A stretch of 13,319 bases of DNA from CAZSMC01 sp964607755 (GTDB taxonomy: Bacteria > Zhuqueibacterota > Zhuqueibacteria > Residuimicrobiales > Krinioviventaceae), in contig CAZSMC010000095.1 of assembly GCA_964607755.1 (NCBI GenBank), forward strand, positions 1 to 13,319, written 5' to 3'. Position 1 is the first letter of the stretch. Each line of letters opens with the position of its first letter. The position numbers were made by a program, and so were the translations under genes. Below, one piece after another: positions 5,609 through 13,319 of the stretch. The notes under the pieces are model-generated. The model saw only the letters and a list, made by a program, of their open reading frames with translations. It did no database searches and had not been told where the DNA came from.

Positions 5609-5697
5609 ATTTTTAGTGGATTTTAGTGTTTTCGTGTTTTTGTGGCAAAAATGGACAGCCACTAAAGCTCTAAAACACCAAAAGAAACACTAAAAAA
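5609..5697. repeat. Long imperfect intergenic hairpin
   Basis: The arms TTTTTAGTG...GTGTTTT...GTGGC (5610-5646) and GCCAC...AAAACACC...AACACTAAAAA (5658-5696) are largely complementary. It follows the stop at 5605 at once, and could end transcription from either side. Low-complexity sequences of this TTAGTG/GTGTTTTTGTGGC type occur as intergenic repeats in some bacterial genomes, but copy number cannot be judged here. Confidence 0.5.
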
Positions 5698-5787
5698 GAT
5701 TATCAGGTCAGGAACATTTTTGCTGATTTGACCGTTGAAGTTTTGATAAACAAAAGCGGAAAAAATCGCTGTTATGTTCATTGACAA

Positions 5788-6149
5788 GGGGACGAAATGG
5801 GTTTCGACGGGATTCGTGGTGTTAGCAGCAGCATGTCGAGGATCTCCTGGTGACCTCGTAAATCAACCGGGAGCAAAATGTAATTGCAGATAACTACAAT
5901 TACGCACTGGCTGCATAAACACAGCCAGCGTCCTCTTTAGCTTGAGCCTGCTGGGGCTTTGGAAGGACGTCGATGACAGCAGGATAGTCAATCCTGACGT
6001 TCCGGCGGGGTTGATGAAAATTTAACGGAACTGGATCATCGCGGCTTTGTCCGATGCAGCCGGATGATCGAGATGCAAGCATCGGACTAAGCATGTAGAT
6101 ACTGCTATGGCCGGTTTCCCGGACGCGGGTTCGACTCCCGCCGTCTCCA
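5788..6149 (+). ncRNA. ssrA: tmRNA (transfer-messenger RNA)
   Basis: Complete one-piece tmRNA of about 362 nt. The 5' end GGGGACGAAATGGGTTTCGA pairs with the 3' end GTCTCC (6143-6148), and the T-arm is GCGGGTTCGACTCCCGC. The tag reading frame resumes at GCA 5886 and encodes ADNYNYALAA before TAA at 5916-5918; the YALAA end is the usual protease-recognition tail. The genomic 3' end reads A-CGA rather than A-CCA, so CCA must be added after transcription. It rescues stalled ribosomes together with SmpB. The 3' end is set at the discriminator base 6149. Confidence 0.95.
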
Positions 6150-6159
6150 CGAAAAAAAT

Positions 6160-6195
6160 AAAAAAAGCTCTGTTTGAAAAGACAGGGCTTTTTTT
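6160..6195 (+). terminator. Rho-independent terminator of the tmRNA gene
   Basis: AAAAAAAGCTCTGT and ACAGGGCTTTTTTT pair around the loop TTGAAAAG (one G-U pair), with a T-run on the 3' side. It starts about 11 bases after the tmRNA 3' end. The symmetric A/T runs would also allow termination in the other direction. Confidence 0.85.
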
Positions 6196-6318
6196 ATGCA
6201 CGGCAAGTAATTCTTTTTCCTGGCGACAAATCTCGAAATGTTTATTGCTTCTTTTCGAAGTTTTCCGTAGGTTTTTGTTTCAATTTAAACACGAACATGC
6301 GCTAAAAGGAAGATTCTT

Positions 6319-7431
6319 ATGGACAACACGTTTTACTATTCAGTAGAAAAGCTCAAACAGTATGAAAAGGATGTTTTTATGGGTATGGGAGTCCCGCAAG
6401 ACGACGCCGAGATATGTGCTGACGTTTTGAATGCCGCAGACCAACGGGGCATCGATTCACACGGCATTGGACGGTTAAAACCGATTTATTACGACCGGGT
6501 GATGGATTTTAAAATCCAGAACGCCGAAACCAATTTTGATGTGGTCAAAGACATGGCTGCCACTGCCGTGGTCGATGGTCACGATGGCATGGGTATGGTC
6601 ATTTCGAAAAAGTGCATGGACATGGCTATCGACAAAGCCAAAACCTACGGCATTTCAATGGTCATTGCAAAAAATTCAACGCATTACGGCATTGCGGCGT
6701 ATTATCCTCTCATGGCCTGCGAACAGGACATGATCGGCATCACCGGGACCAACGCCAGACCGTCGGTGGCCCCGACGTTCAGTGTCGAAAATATGCTCGG
6801 CACAAATCCATTGGTTTTTGCCGTGCCTACAGATGAACCATTCCACTTTACGAACGATTGTGCCACGTCCATGGCGCAACGCGGCCGCCTCGAGCAGTAC
6901 GCCCGGGAAAATCGCGAGTTAGTCCCGGAATGGGTGATCGACCGCCGGGGACATTCCATTGCCGATGCTAAACAAGCGCTCGAACAGTTGTCTGCCCAAA
7001 AAGCGGCACTCACTCCGCTGGGCGGCATAAGCGAAGAAACCGGTGGACACAAGGGGTACGGTCTGTCAACAGCAGTCGAACTTCTTTCCGCAGGATTGCA
7101 GCAAGGGCAATTTCTCAAACAACTGTCCGGTGTCGATGAAAACGGTCAGCGCATTCCGATTCGTCTGGGACATTTTTTTATCGCTATCGATGTCGCGCAT
7201 TTTACTGATGTTAATGCTTTAAAAAAACAGACAGGCGATATTTTACGCACACTCCGCAGTGGACAAAAAGCAGAACATGCCGAACGTATTTATACCCATG
7301 GAGAAAAAGAATATATCAAGACAAAAGAACGGCAAAAAACTGGCGTTCCTTTGCCCAAACTCGTTCGGCAACAAATGATCGAAATGCGTGATGAATTAAA
7401 TCTGTCAAACTATTCTTTTGAATGGGAATAA
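6319..7431 (+). CDS. Malate/L-lactate dehydrogenase family protein (Ldh2/MdhB type)
   Basis: 370 residues, the usual length for this NAD(P)-dependent oxidoreductase family (PF02615), which is unrelated to classical Rossmann malate dehydrogenases. Visible signatures: RGIDSHGIGRL with the conserved His48, NSTHYGIAAYYP (119-130, His122), GTNARPSVAP, GTNPLVFAVPT (161-171), PLGGISEETGGHKGYGLS (233-250) and GHFFIAID. Members oxidise malate, lactate, sulfolactate or ureidoglycolate, and the substrate cannot be read from sequence alone. The start ATG 6319 follows AAGGAAGA. The gene stands alone, after the tmRNA terminator, with about 140 bases before the next gene. Confidence 0.9.
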   Translation: MDNTFYYSVEKLKQYEKDVFMGMGVPQDDAEICADVLNAADQRGIDSHGIGRLKPIYYDRVMDFKIQNAETNFDVVKDMAATAVVDGHDGMGMVISKKCMDMAIDKAKTYGISMVIAKNSTHYGIAAYYPLMACEQDMIGITGTNARPSVAPTFSVENMLGTNPLVFAVPTDEPFHFTNDCATSMAQRGRLEQYARENRELVPEWVIDRRGHSIADAKQALEQLSAQKAALTPLGGISEETGGHKGYGLSTAVELLSAGLQQGQFLKQLSGVDENGQRIPIRLGHFFIAIDVAHFTDVNALKKQTGDILRTLRSGQKAEHAERIYTHGEKEYIKTKERQKTGVPLPKLVRQQMIEMRDELNLSNYSFEWE

Positions 7432-7568
7432 TTCAGGGTCATATCATTTTTATAAAGGTTTGCTTCTGGATGTGTCTGTTGAATATCTTGTCAGTAAAAC
7501 GCTGAGTTTTTTTGTCCCGGAGCCGTAAGGCTCGTAAAATTATTGTCTGAAAAGATCGGAGCCGAGTC

Positions 7569-9848
7569 ATGAAAGGTATGATTGTGTTCTTTATCCTGTT
7601 TGCCGTTTTAACCTCTGTGTTCGCTCAAAACCTGACCAATTACTATGACCGCTATCACTTTCTTATGGCACCGTCAACAAGTCATCATCAGGGATTGCTG
7701 GGTCATGTTAATCCTGCCAACGCCGGTATGATCGAGGCACCGGATGTCCGGTTTGCCTGGAATACTCGCGGCGGTTCGTTCAATGACTGGGGCGTGTTTG
7801 CCGGAGTGCCGAACTGGAGCTTTGGCATGAACCGTTCTCACATGGATGAAAAAACCGTGACAGATTACAGCATTTCCACAGCGATGGGGGATCGGGGATT
7901 CACCCTGGGATTTGGCTATACATGGGCGAACGGTGCAACAACTTTTTTTAACCGGGAAAATATGGGCCAGATTGGCCTTTTATGGCGTTCCTCTCGTTAC
8001 GTTTCTTTGGGAATGACCGGTTTTTTCGGCTTTAAAAGTGACACCCGGGAAGGATTGATCGAACTCGGACTCCGGCCGCTGGGAACACCTTTTCTTACCC
8101 TGTTTGGCGATGCGCTCATTGCTGACAAAATTTCCTTATCTGACCGGGCACGAAGCGCCGGCGCTGCAGTACGCGTTTTTCCGGGACTGGAACTTGTCGG
8201 CCGTTATTTTGGCAGGGAGACGTTTACATTCGGGATTTTGCTGGATATGGGCAATTTGTCCTACAGCCATCAACAGCATTTTGATCCCGAAACGAATCAC
8301 GCTTATAATAGCCATCAGATTCGATCCGGCGGATTACGCAACAACACCTTCCAGCGTCACTTGTTAGAAGATGTGAGCTATGTGTCTTTTGATCTCAAGG
8401 GACGAGTCGATTATCTGGGTTATCGTTTATTTGATGCAGGCACCATCCGGTTCGCCGATTTACTGCGTAACATTCGCGCTGCCGGAACCGATCCCCGTGT
8501 CGGAATGATTGCTGTTAATTTATCCGGATTAACTGTGCTTCCGGAACTTGCCTGGGAAATTCGTCAGGAGCTGGCAACTGCTAAAAACCGCGGCAAAACC
8601 GTTACAATATTCATCGAAAATGCCGACATGACGCACTATCACATCGCCAGCGTGGCAGATGAAATTGTCATGGATCCGCAAGGCACGTTATTGCTCCCCG
8701 GATATTTAATGAACCGGACCTATTTAAAAGGCACACTCGAAAAACTCGGCCTTGGCTTTGATGAATGGCGGTTTTTTAAATACAAATCTGCTATGGAGCA
8801 ACTCAGCAGAGATAACATGTCGGACGCAGACGAGGAGCAGTTAGATGCTTATGTAGAGGATGTGTATAACCTGGTTCGCAAAAACGTGAGCACGTCGCGT
8901 GAAATGTCAGAAAAAGATTTTGACAGGATTATTGATGAGCACGTTATTTTGACAGCAGATATGGCAAAGGAGAGCAAACTGGTTGACCGGCTCGATCGCT
9001 GGTCAAACCTGTCCGATGTGGTCGAGAATATCCAGGGCAAAAGACTCGTGAAATTACCACATGAATTATTATGGGACAATGCTGTGCTGACCGAGAGGTG
9101 GGGCCAGAAAGAAAGAATCGCCCTGGTTTACGGGCTCGGCGTGTGCGCCATGGAAACCGGTATCCGGGCGCGTTGGCTCGAAGATGTGTTTCTGAAACTG
9201 AAAGAACGTGATGACATAAAAGCGGTTGTGTTCCGGGTAGATTCTCCCGGTGGAGATGCCATGGCCAGCGACCTGGTGGCCGAGGCTCTGCGAAAGTGCG
9301 CCCAGAAAAAACCTGTCATCGTCACCCAGGGCCAGGTGGCAGGATCCGGCGGTTACTGGATTTCCATGTACGGGGACAAGATTATAGCCGGTCCAAATAC
9401 AGTCACCGGCTCCATCGGCGTGATTGGCGGATGGGTGTGGGATAAAGGATTTTCTGACAAGCTGGGCATGAGATCAGATCACGTGCAGCGCGGAGAGCAT
9501 AGCGATGTGATGGCAGGGGTGAGCATCCCACTGCTTGGCAGAATTCCGGCGCGCAATCTCACTCAAAACGAACGCGACCGGGTGGAAAAACTCATCCGNN
9601 NNNNNNNNNNNNNNNNNNNNNNNNNNNNNNNNNNNNNNNNNNNNNNNNNNNNNNNNNNNNNNNNNNNNNNNNNNNNNNNNNNNNNNNNNNNNNNNNNNCA
9701 GGGAAGCATGTCGCCGGTGGTAAGCGAGTTGAAAAGTGATCCGGTTTATCGGTACTTAAAAATGATAACGACAAATCCCATGAAACCCAAATTTATAATG
9801 CCGCCGGATACCTATCCGACACTTTCCGGATCCGGGAGCACAGATTAA
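7569..9848 (+). CDS. sppA: Signal peptide peptidase SppA (protease IV) with a barrel-like N-terminal domain; interrupted by a gap
   Basis: Residues 1-19 are a signal peptide (MKGMIVFFILFAVLTSVFA). Residues about 20-270 are rich in alternating aromatic/glycine strands (FGMNRSHMD, GFTLGFGYTWANG, IGLLWRSSRYVSLG), like an outer-membrane barrel. Two S49 domains follow: the first carries the general-base lysine Lys406 in KYKSAMEQ, the second the nucleophile Ser593 in VAGSGGYWISM, preceded by VDSPGGDAMASD and followed by TVTGSIGVIGG. E. coli SppA uses the same Lys (first domain)/Ser (second domain) layout. The 100 Ns at 9599-9698 hide the end of the second domain; the GRVWTG...GLVD part should fall there and needs more than 33 residues, so the true gap is probably longer. 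After it the frame reads GSMSPVVSELKSDPVYRYLK to a stop. Confidence 0.85.
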   Translation: MKGMIVFFILFAVLTSVFAQNLTNYYDRYHFLMAPSTSHHQGLLGHVNPANAGMIEAPDVRFAWNTRGGSFNDWGVFAGVPNWSFGMNRSHMDEKTVTDYSISTAMGDRGFTLGFGYTWANGATTFFNRENMGQIGLLWRSSRYVSLGMTGFFGFKSDTREGLIELGLRPLGTPFLTLFGDALIADKISLSDRARSAGAAVRVFPGLELVGRYFGRETFTFGILLDMGNLSYSHQQHFDPETNHAYNSHQIRSGGLRNNTFQRHLLEDVSYVSFDLKGRVDYLGYRLFDAGTIRFADLLRNIRAAGTDPRVGMIAVNLSGLTVLPELAWEIRQELATAKNRGKTVTIFIENADMTHYHIASVADEIVMDPQGTLLLPGYLMNRTYLKGTLEKLGLGFDEWRFFKYKSAMEQLSRDNMSDADEEQLDAYVEDVYNLVRKNVSTSREMSEKDFDRIIDEHVILTADMAKESKLVDRLDRWSNLSDVVENIQGKRLVKLPHELLWDNAVLTERWGQKERIALVYGLGVCAMETGIRARWLEDVFLKLKERDDIKAVVFRVDSPGGDAMASDLVAEALRKCAQKKPVIVTQGQVAGSGGYWISMYGDKIIAGPNTVTGSIGVIGGWVWDKGFSDKLGMRSDHVQRGEHSDVMAGVSIPLLGRIPARNLTQNERDRVEKLIXXXXXXXXXXXXXXXXXXXXXXXXXXXXXXXXXXQGSMSPVVSELKSDPVYRYLKMITTNPMKPKFIMPPDTYPTLSGSGSTD
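9599..9698. other. Assembly gap (100 Ns)
   Basis: Exactly 100 Ns, the conventional placeholder for a gap of unknown size. It falls inside the sppA gene, so frame continuity across it cannot be relied on. Confidence 0.98.
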
Positions 9849-10037
9849 AGGCTCTGCACTATAAAGACAAAGAACAAAATTTCATGCGTCACAGTGGTAA
9901 AAATTTTTATTCAATGTGAATTACATAGCCATAGCGTTTCATCTTTAAGCGCCGGAAGTGATATTGAACAACATTACATGGCCTGAGGCTGGACTGTCAG
10001 AAATTGAAAACGCCTGGCTGTAAAGCGTGGGAGCACA

Positions 10038-10757
10038 ATGATGGCCAAACATAAAAAAAATTATTACGCTGTTGCCAAAGGATTAAAGCTGGGAATTTAT
10101 GAAAAATGGGCAGGCGAGGGGGGAGCCGAGCAGCAGATCAAGGGCTACAATGATGCCAAATACAAGGGATTCTACGCTCTGGAAGACGCGGTGGCCTGGC
10201 TGGAAGAACAGGGCGTGCCAGTGTCTGAAGAATATCGTAACCAGGTCAAAACTGAAAAACAGCCGGATGATGATGCGGTGGTTATTTATACGGATGGCTC
10301 GACGATAAATAATCCCGGTCCCGGCGGATACGCTGCGGTGTTGATGTATAAAGGGCACCGCAGAGAACTGTCCGGCGGATTCCGGCAAACCACCAATAAC
10401 CGTATGGAGTTGATGGCATGCATCGAGGCTCTTTCTGCCTTGAAGCAAAAAAGCAAGGTGGTGATGTACTGCGATTCCAAATACATTGTCGACAGCATCG
10501 CTCAAGGATGGGCTCGAACATGGCAAGCGCAGCGCTGGAAAAAGAAAAACAAGGAACCGGTGCAAAACGCCGATCTGTGGCAGCAGTTGTTAAAGTTACT
10601 CGACGAACACGATGTACAGATGAACTGGGTCAAGGGCCATGGCGGTAAAAAAGAGAACGAGCGTTGCGATGAATTGGCTGTGCAAGCTGCCGGTAAAAAT
10701 AACTTGCCGCCGGACAAGGAGTATGAAAACAGTCAAGCCACAGGATTATTCGGTTAG
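10038..10757 (+). CDS. rnhA: Ribonuclease HI with N-terminal hybrid-binding domain
   Basis: 239 residues. Residues 8-55 form the viroplasmin-like hybrid-binding domain (NYYAVAKGLKLGIYEKWAG, YNDAKYKGFYALEDAVAWL) that grips RNA-DNA hybrids. Residues about 78-222 are the RNase H fold with catalytic Asp86 (YTDGS), Glu124 (NRMELMA), Asp146 (YCDSKYI), Asp211 (NERCDELA) and the flexible-loop His201 (KGHGG). All acidic residues are present, so it should be active against RNA in RNA-DNA hybrids. The basic helix WQAQRWKKKNKEP is also present. GGGAG precedes the ATG pair; the second ATG (10041) is an equal alternative start. It appears monocistronic. Confidence 0.93.
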   Translation: MMAKHKKNYYAVAKGLKLGIYEKWAGEGGAEQQIKGYNDAKYKGFYALEDAVAWLEEQGVPVSEEYRNQVKTEKQPDDDAVVIYTDGSTINNPGPGGYAAVLMYKGHRRELSGGFRQTTNNRMELMACIEALSALKQKSKVVMYCDSKYIVDSIAQGWARTWQAQRWKKKNKEPVQNADLWQQLLKLLDEHDVQMNWVKGHGGKKENERCDELAVQAAGKNNLPPDKEYENSQATGLFG

Positions 10758-10873
10758 CATACCCTTCCGGCTTCGAGGAAACGATTCGTTCGACGGGTAC
10801 AATCAGAGAAGGTAAAATTAAAAGAACAGTTTAAGACATTAAAATTTACTTATTATATCAAATTCTCACTTTT

Positions 10874-10901
10874 TTGACATTGAGCTTGATCAGCATAGAT
10901 T
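10874..10901 (+). promoter_or_regulatory. Promoter of the hemerythrin/LuxR pair, with a possible Crp/Fnr-type site
   Basis: TTGACA (10874-10879), a 16-base spacer and TAGATT (10896-10901), 27 bases before the start codon. Inside the spacer TTGA-GCTTGA-TCAG (10880-10893) matches seven of eight bases of a TTGA-N6-TCAA site of the Crp/Fnr superfamily, which would block or respond at this promoter. Such a regulator would suit a nitrosative-stress gene, but this is inference. Confidence 0.5.
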
Positions 10902-10928
10902 GCCTTTGACAGGCCAGGAGCTATATTT

Positions 10929-11621
10929 ATGTTAAACGGAAATTCAAAATTGTCTGACCTTGTTTATGCGAATCCGCGGCTGCTTTTGGTGTTGGAGCAT
11001 TTTAATATCCCACTGGGTATCGGCGAGCAGACGGTGCATGAGGTCTGTGAAAAATATCGTTTGAACGAACACTTGTTTTTAACTATTGCCAATTTGTATT
11101 GCTGCAAAGACAGCGTTACTATTCATGTACAGGATTTTGACCGGCAGGATGCGCACCAGATATTGGATTTTTTAAAAAGTTCCCATGTTTATTTTCTGGA
11201 CGAAAAATTCCCAAAATTAAAGTCTCTGATACAAAAGAAAATTGACCGGTCATCTGGTGAAAAATATTCGCTGCTGATCAAAAAATTTCTCAATGATTAT
11301 TCCGATGAAGTGTACGAACATATCAACTATGAAAATACGATTGTTTTTCCCTATATAGAGTCGGTTTTGCAGGGATCACCGAAAAATAAAAAGTATAGTT
11401 TGCACAAAGTTCGAAAACACCATACCAATATCCAGGACAAACTGACTGATCTGAAAAATCTGCTGTTCAAATATGTACCTCCTGATTATGATTCCGTAAT
11501 CAGAAGACGCATGTTGTTTGAATTATTCGATCTGGAACAAGATATAAATATTCATCTTTTTATCGAGGATCATATACTGATTCCACTTGTCGAACGTCTT
11601 GAAGCGAAAGTCAATGGATAA
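10929..11621 (+). CDS. Hemerythrin-like di-iron protein (RIC/ScdA/YtfE-type)
   Basis: 230 residues. Residues 7-60 are a small helical domain like the DUF542/ScdA N-terminal module (KLSDLVYANPRLLLVLEHFN). It usually carries a conserved Cys, and two cysteines sit at 58-59 (YCC). The hemerythrin bundle follows, with metal-ligand candidates His86 (SSHVYF), His131 and Glu135 (HINYE), His164/His165, His209 and His215 (NIHLFIEDHIL). Relatives repair iron-sulfur clusters damaged by nitric oxide or oxidants. AGGAG lies 8 bases before ATG 10929. Its last codons overlap the next gene's start, so the two are co-expressed. Sequence is too divergent to assign as ytfE. Confidence 0.8.
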   Translation: MLNGNSKLSDLVYANPRLLLVLEHFNIPLGIGEQTVHEVCEKYRLNEHLFLTIANLYCCKDSVTIHVQDFDRQDAHQILDFLKSSHVYFLDEKFPKLKSLIQKKIDRSSGEKYSLLIKKFLNDYSDEVYEHINYENTIVFPYIESVLQGSPKNKKYSLHKVRKHHTNIQDKLTDLKNLLFKYVPPDYDSVIRRRMLFELFDLEQDINIHLFIEDHILIPLVERLEAKVNG

Positions 11622-12195
11622 TACACTTTTTATTATTGAAAAATCTGATATCATTCAGGAGGGACTCACCCGCATCGTAAAACAGGCATTGCCTGATGTT
11701 GAGATCGTTAATCTGTTTACATTAAAAGAGCTGGAAGCCTCGGCAACCGCACAACCGCCTGCGCTGCTGCTCATAAATACCGAGTTGATGAAAACAGGCG
11801 CCATGAATACCCTAAAGAGCATTCCCGAGGTGAAGAAAATCGGGCTGGTGACATACCATTATGACCGCGAACTGGCGTCACTATTCGATGATTTGATCTA
11901 TATGTCCGATAACAGTGCACAAATTGTCCGGGTTATAAAAAAGCAAATATTCACGCCTGAGAAAAAGGTACAAAACGAACAATTAACCAGGCGGGAATTT
12001 GACGTGCTCAGACTGCTGGTCAAGGGGTATTCCAACAAACAGATAGCAGCCGAGCTTTATATCAGCATTCACACTGTCGTTTCACACCGGAAAAATATAT
12101 CCAACAAACTCGGTATAAAATCCGTTGCCGGTCTTGCAATATACGGGGTTATTCATAATATCATTGATGTCGATGATTATCTGGACATTCAATGA
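11614..12195 (+). CDS. LuxR-type transcription factor with a degenerate receiver domain
   Basis: 193 residues from ATG 11614, which overlaps the preceding hemerythrin gene by 8 bases. The alternative ATG at 11587 would overlap more and lacks support. Residues 1-112 resemble a response-regulator receiver, but the phosphorylation Asp is replaced (LLLINTELM, Asn55), so phosphotransfer is unlikely. Residues about 124-180 are a LuxR/FixJ HTH (LTRREFDVLRLLVKGYSNKQ, then IAAELYISIHTVVSHRKNIS). The paired order suggests that the di-iron protein senses or handles a reactive species and this regulator acts with it; similar pairs occur in Bacteroidota. The target genes are unknown. Confidence 0.85.
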   Translation: MDNTLFIIEKSDIIQEGLTRIVKQALPDVEIVNLFTLKELEASATAQPPALLLINTELMKTGAMNTLKSIPEVKKIGLVTYHYDRELASLFDDLIYMSDNSAQIVRVIKKQIFTPEKKVQNEQLTRREFDVLRLLVKGYSNKQIAAELYISIHTVVSHRKNISNKLGIKSVAGLAIYGVIHNIIDVDDYLDIQ

Positions 12196-12464
12196 TCTGT
12201 TCTGTACCGTTTCTGCTGTTTTATCCCTTTTTTTAGCTATAACACTGTGCTGAAAATCACAATTTCATGCGATTGATTTGAGCCTGAAATACACGTATAT
12301 TTGTCCGTTCAAATGTGCCGGCCAGAATGAATCATTCATTGTTTGAGGAACCTACACCGTGTAAGTTTCACTGGTAACTTTCAAGCGATGAATTAAATGC
12401 ATTTAAACACATCTACAGCACAACATCTAAAAACAAGGAAAACAGTTAAAAAAAGGAATCCAAT

Positions 12465-13319
12465 ATGAATTTAGCTAAAATGACGATAATGATTCTGATC
12501 CCTCTGTGTTTATGGGGACAGGATGAATTTTTTTCACCATCATCATCTGTCGGCGGTTATGGTGAGCTGCATTATAATGTCGATCAAACTCATGAGACCC
12601 GCACTCTGGATTTTCACCGGTTTATCATTTTTTATCAGCATGAATGGACGCCAGCCTGGTCGTTCAATTCCGAAGTTGAACTTGAACATAATCTGGTGAA
12701 AAGCGGGCAGGGCGAACTGGAACTGGAGCAGGCGTATATCGATTTTCATCCGGATCCCCGGTTCGGGTTCCGTGCCGGAGTGGTCCTGGCTCCGGCGGGG
12801 ATTATCAATTTGGTGCATGAACCACCGACGTTTTTGAGTGTCGAACGTCCCGACTATGCCAAGGTTATTATCCCGACTACCTGGTTCGGCAATGGTATTT
12901 CGCTATACGGCGCTTTTAATGATCTGCAATATACACTGACATTGATGGAAGGTCTTGACGGTGATCATTTCTCTCCTGGTTCGGGACTGCGGGGAGGACG
13001 GCAAAAAGGCTATAAAGCAAATGCAGATGATATGCTTAAAAGTGTGCGCCTTGATTATACCGGACTCACAGGTGCTCGAATCGGATTGTCTTTTTCCATG
13101 AACGACGCTTATCGTGCGGATCAGAAACCCATAGGTTTGAATCTGTTCGAAATTCATGGCAGCTATCAACGCCGGGGAGTTTATGCTGTCGTGGAGTATG
13201 GTCATATCAGTTATAATAATTACAGCGTTGAATCCAATCTTTATCAGATCGAATCGTCATCCGGATATTATGTGGATCTGGGATATAACATCGCCCGTTT
13301 TTGGAATCTTGAAACAAAA
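12465..13319 (+). CDS. Outer-membrane porin-like protein, 3' end beyond the window
   Basis: 285 residues to the window edge, no stop reached. Start ATG 12465 is preceded by AAGGAA. Signal peptide about 1-18 (MNLAKMTIMILIPLCLWG). The body has repeated amphipathic strands with aromatic belts (GGYGELHYNVDQ, FHRFIIFYQHEW, LELEQAYIDFHPD, FRAGVVLAPAGIINLVHEPP), resembling the phosphate-selective porin O/P superfamily and related 16-18 strand barrels. The substrate is unknown. It follows the LuxR gene by about 270 bases of non-coding DNA, in which no terminator or promoter is clear. Confidence 0.75.
   Translation, partial: MNLAKMTIMILIPLCLWGQDEFFSPSSSVGGYGELHYNVDQTHETRTLDFHRFIIFYQHEWTPAWSFNSEVELEHNLVKSGQGELELEQAYIDFHPDPRFGFRAGVVLAPAGIINLVHEPPTFLSVERPDYAKVIIPTTWFGNGISLYGAFNDLQYTLTLMEGLDGDHFSPGSGLRGGRQKGYKANADDMLKSVRLDYTGLTGARIGLSFSMNDAYRADQKPIGLNLFEIHGSYQRRGVYAVVEYGHISYNNYSVESNLYQIESSSGYYVDLGYNIARFWNLETK

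Noticed and set aside
5012..5662. Minus-strand ORF of 216 codons
   Set aside because: Antisense to the Hyi-like gene; the plus frame has the catalytic motifs, Tat signal and strong ribosome site.
5771..5777. GTTATGT, like the integron core box, just before the tmRNA gene
   Set aside because: No palindrome or cassette around it, and it is only a 7-mer in AT-rich DNA; it more likely overlaps the tmRNA promoter.
6107..6346. Plus-strand ORF of 79 codons
   Set aside because: It begins inside the tmRNA acceptor region and crosses the tmRNA terminator.
7520..7533. Small hairpin GAGCC-GTAA-GGCTC upstream of sppA
   Set aside because: Short stem with no T-run; too weak to call a terminator or regulatory element.

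Overview
The window is about 13.3 kb of a draft bacterial assembly; a run of exactly 100 Ns at 9599-9698 marks a scaffold gap. The organism is Gram-negative, shown by outer-membrane barrel proteins, a Tat-exported enzyme and a two-domain protease IV. The gene set (SppA fused to a barrel-like N-terminus, hemerythrin plus LuxR-type pair, RNase HI with an N-terminal hybrid-binding domain, Ldh2-type malate/lactate dehydrogenase, Tat-exported Hyi-like TIM barrel) suggests the FCB side of the tree, such as a Calditrichota/KSB1-like lineage. Clear AAGGAGG-type ribosome sites argue against typical Bacteroidota. The placement is inference from gene content only.

Left part (1-4325, everything on the minus strand): a decayed chromosomal integron in 'reverse' layout. 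Reading leftwards, an integron integrase with its middle deleted (4325-3819) is followed by a small unrecognised gene (3811-3401) that runs into four 16-bp palindromes, then a probable attI core (about 3355-3349), then at least four cassettes in the same direction as the integrase. Cassette 1 (about 3354-2514) has a 38-codon ORF and a roughly 470-nt densely base-paired segment that resembles part of a group II intron. Cassette 2 (about 2513-923) is a HigB/HigA-type toxin-antitoxin operon with its own promoter and two palindromic operators. Cassette 3 (about 922-450) encodes a solitary Xre-type antitoxin-like protein. Cassette 4 (about 326 to beyond the left edge) has a BrnT-like toxin broken by a frameshift. 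Three attC-like sites separate them (2508-2642, 917-984, 321-455). The first bases of each cassette match the complement of its own attC outer box, as expected for true cassettes.

Middle (4326-6200): a non-coding stretch with hairpins, a Tat-exported hydroxypyruvate-isomerase-like protein, a long intergenic hairpin, and a complete tmRNA gene with its terminator.

Right part (6319-13319, plus strand): ordinary chromosomal genes. These are an Ldh2/MdhB-family dehydrogenase, a signal peptide peptidase SppA with a barrel-like N-terminal domain, RNase HI, a translationally coupled di-iron hemerythrin/LuxR-type pair, and the start of an outer-membrane porin that runs off the window. The right part shows no shared pathway. 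The main biological interest is the integron, with its dead integrase, stress/addiction cassettes and structured RNA.
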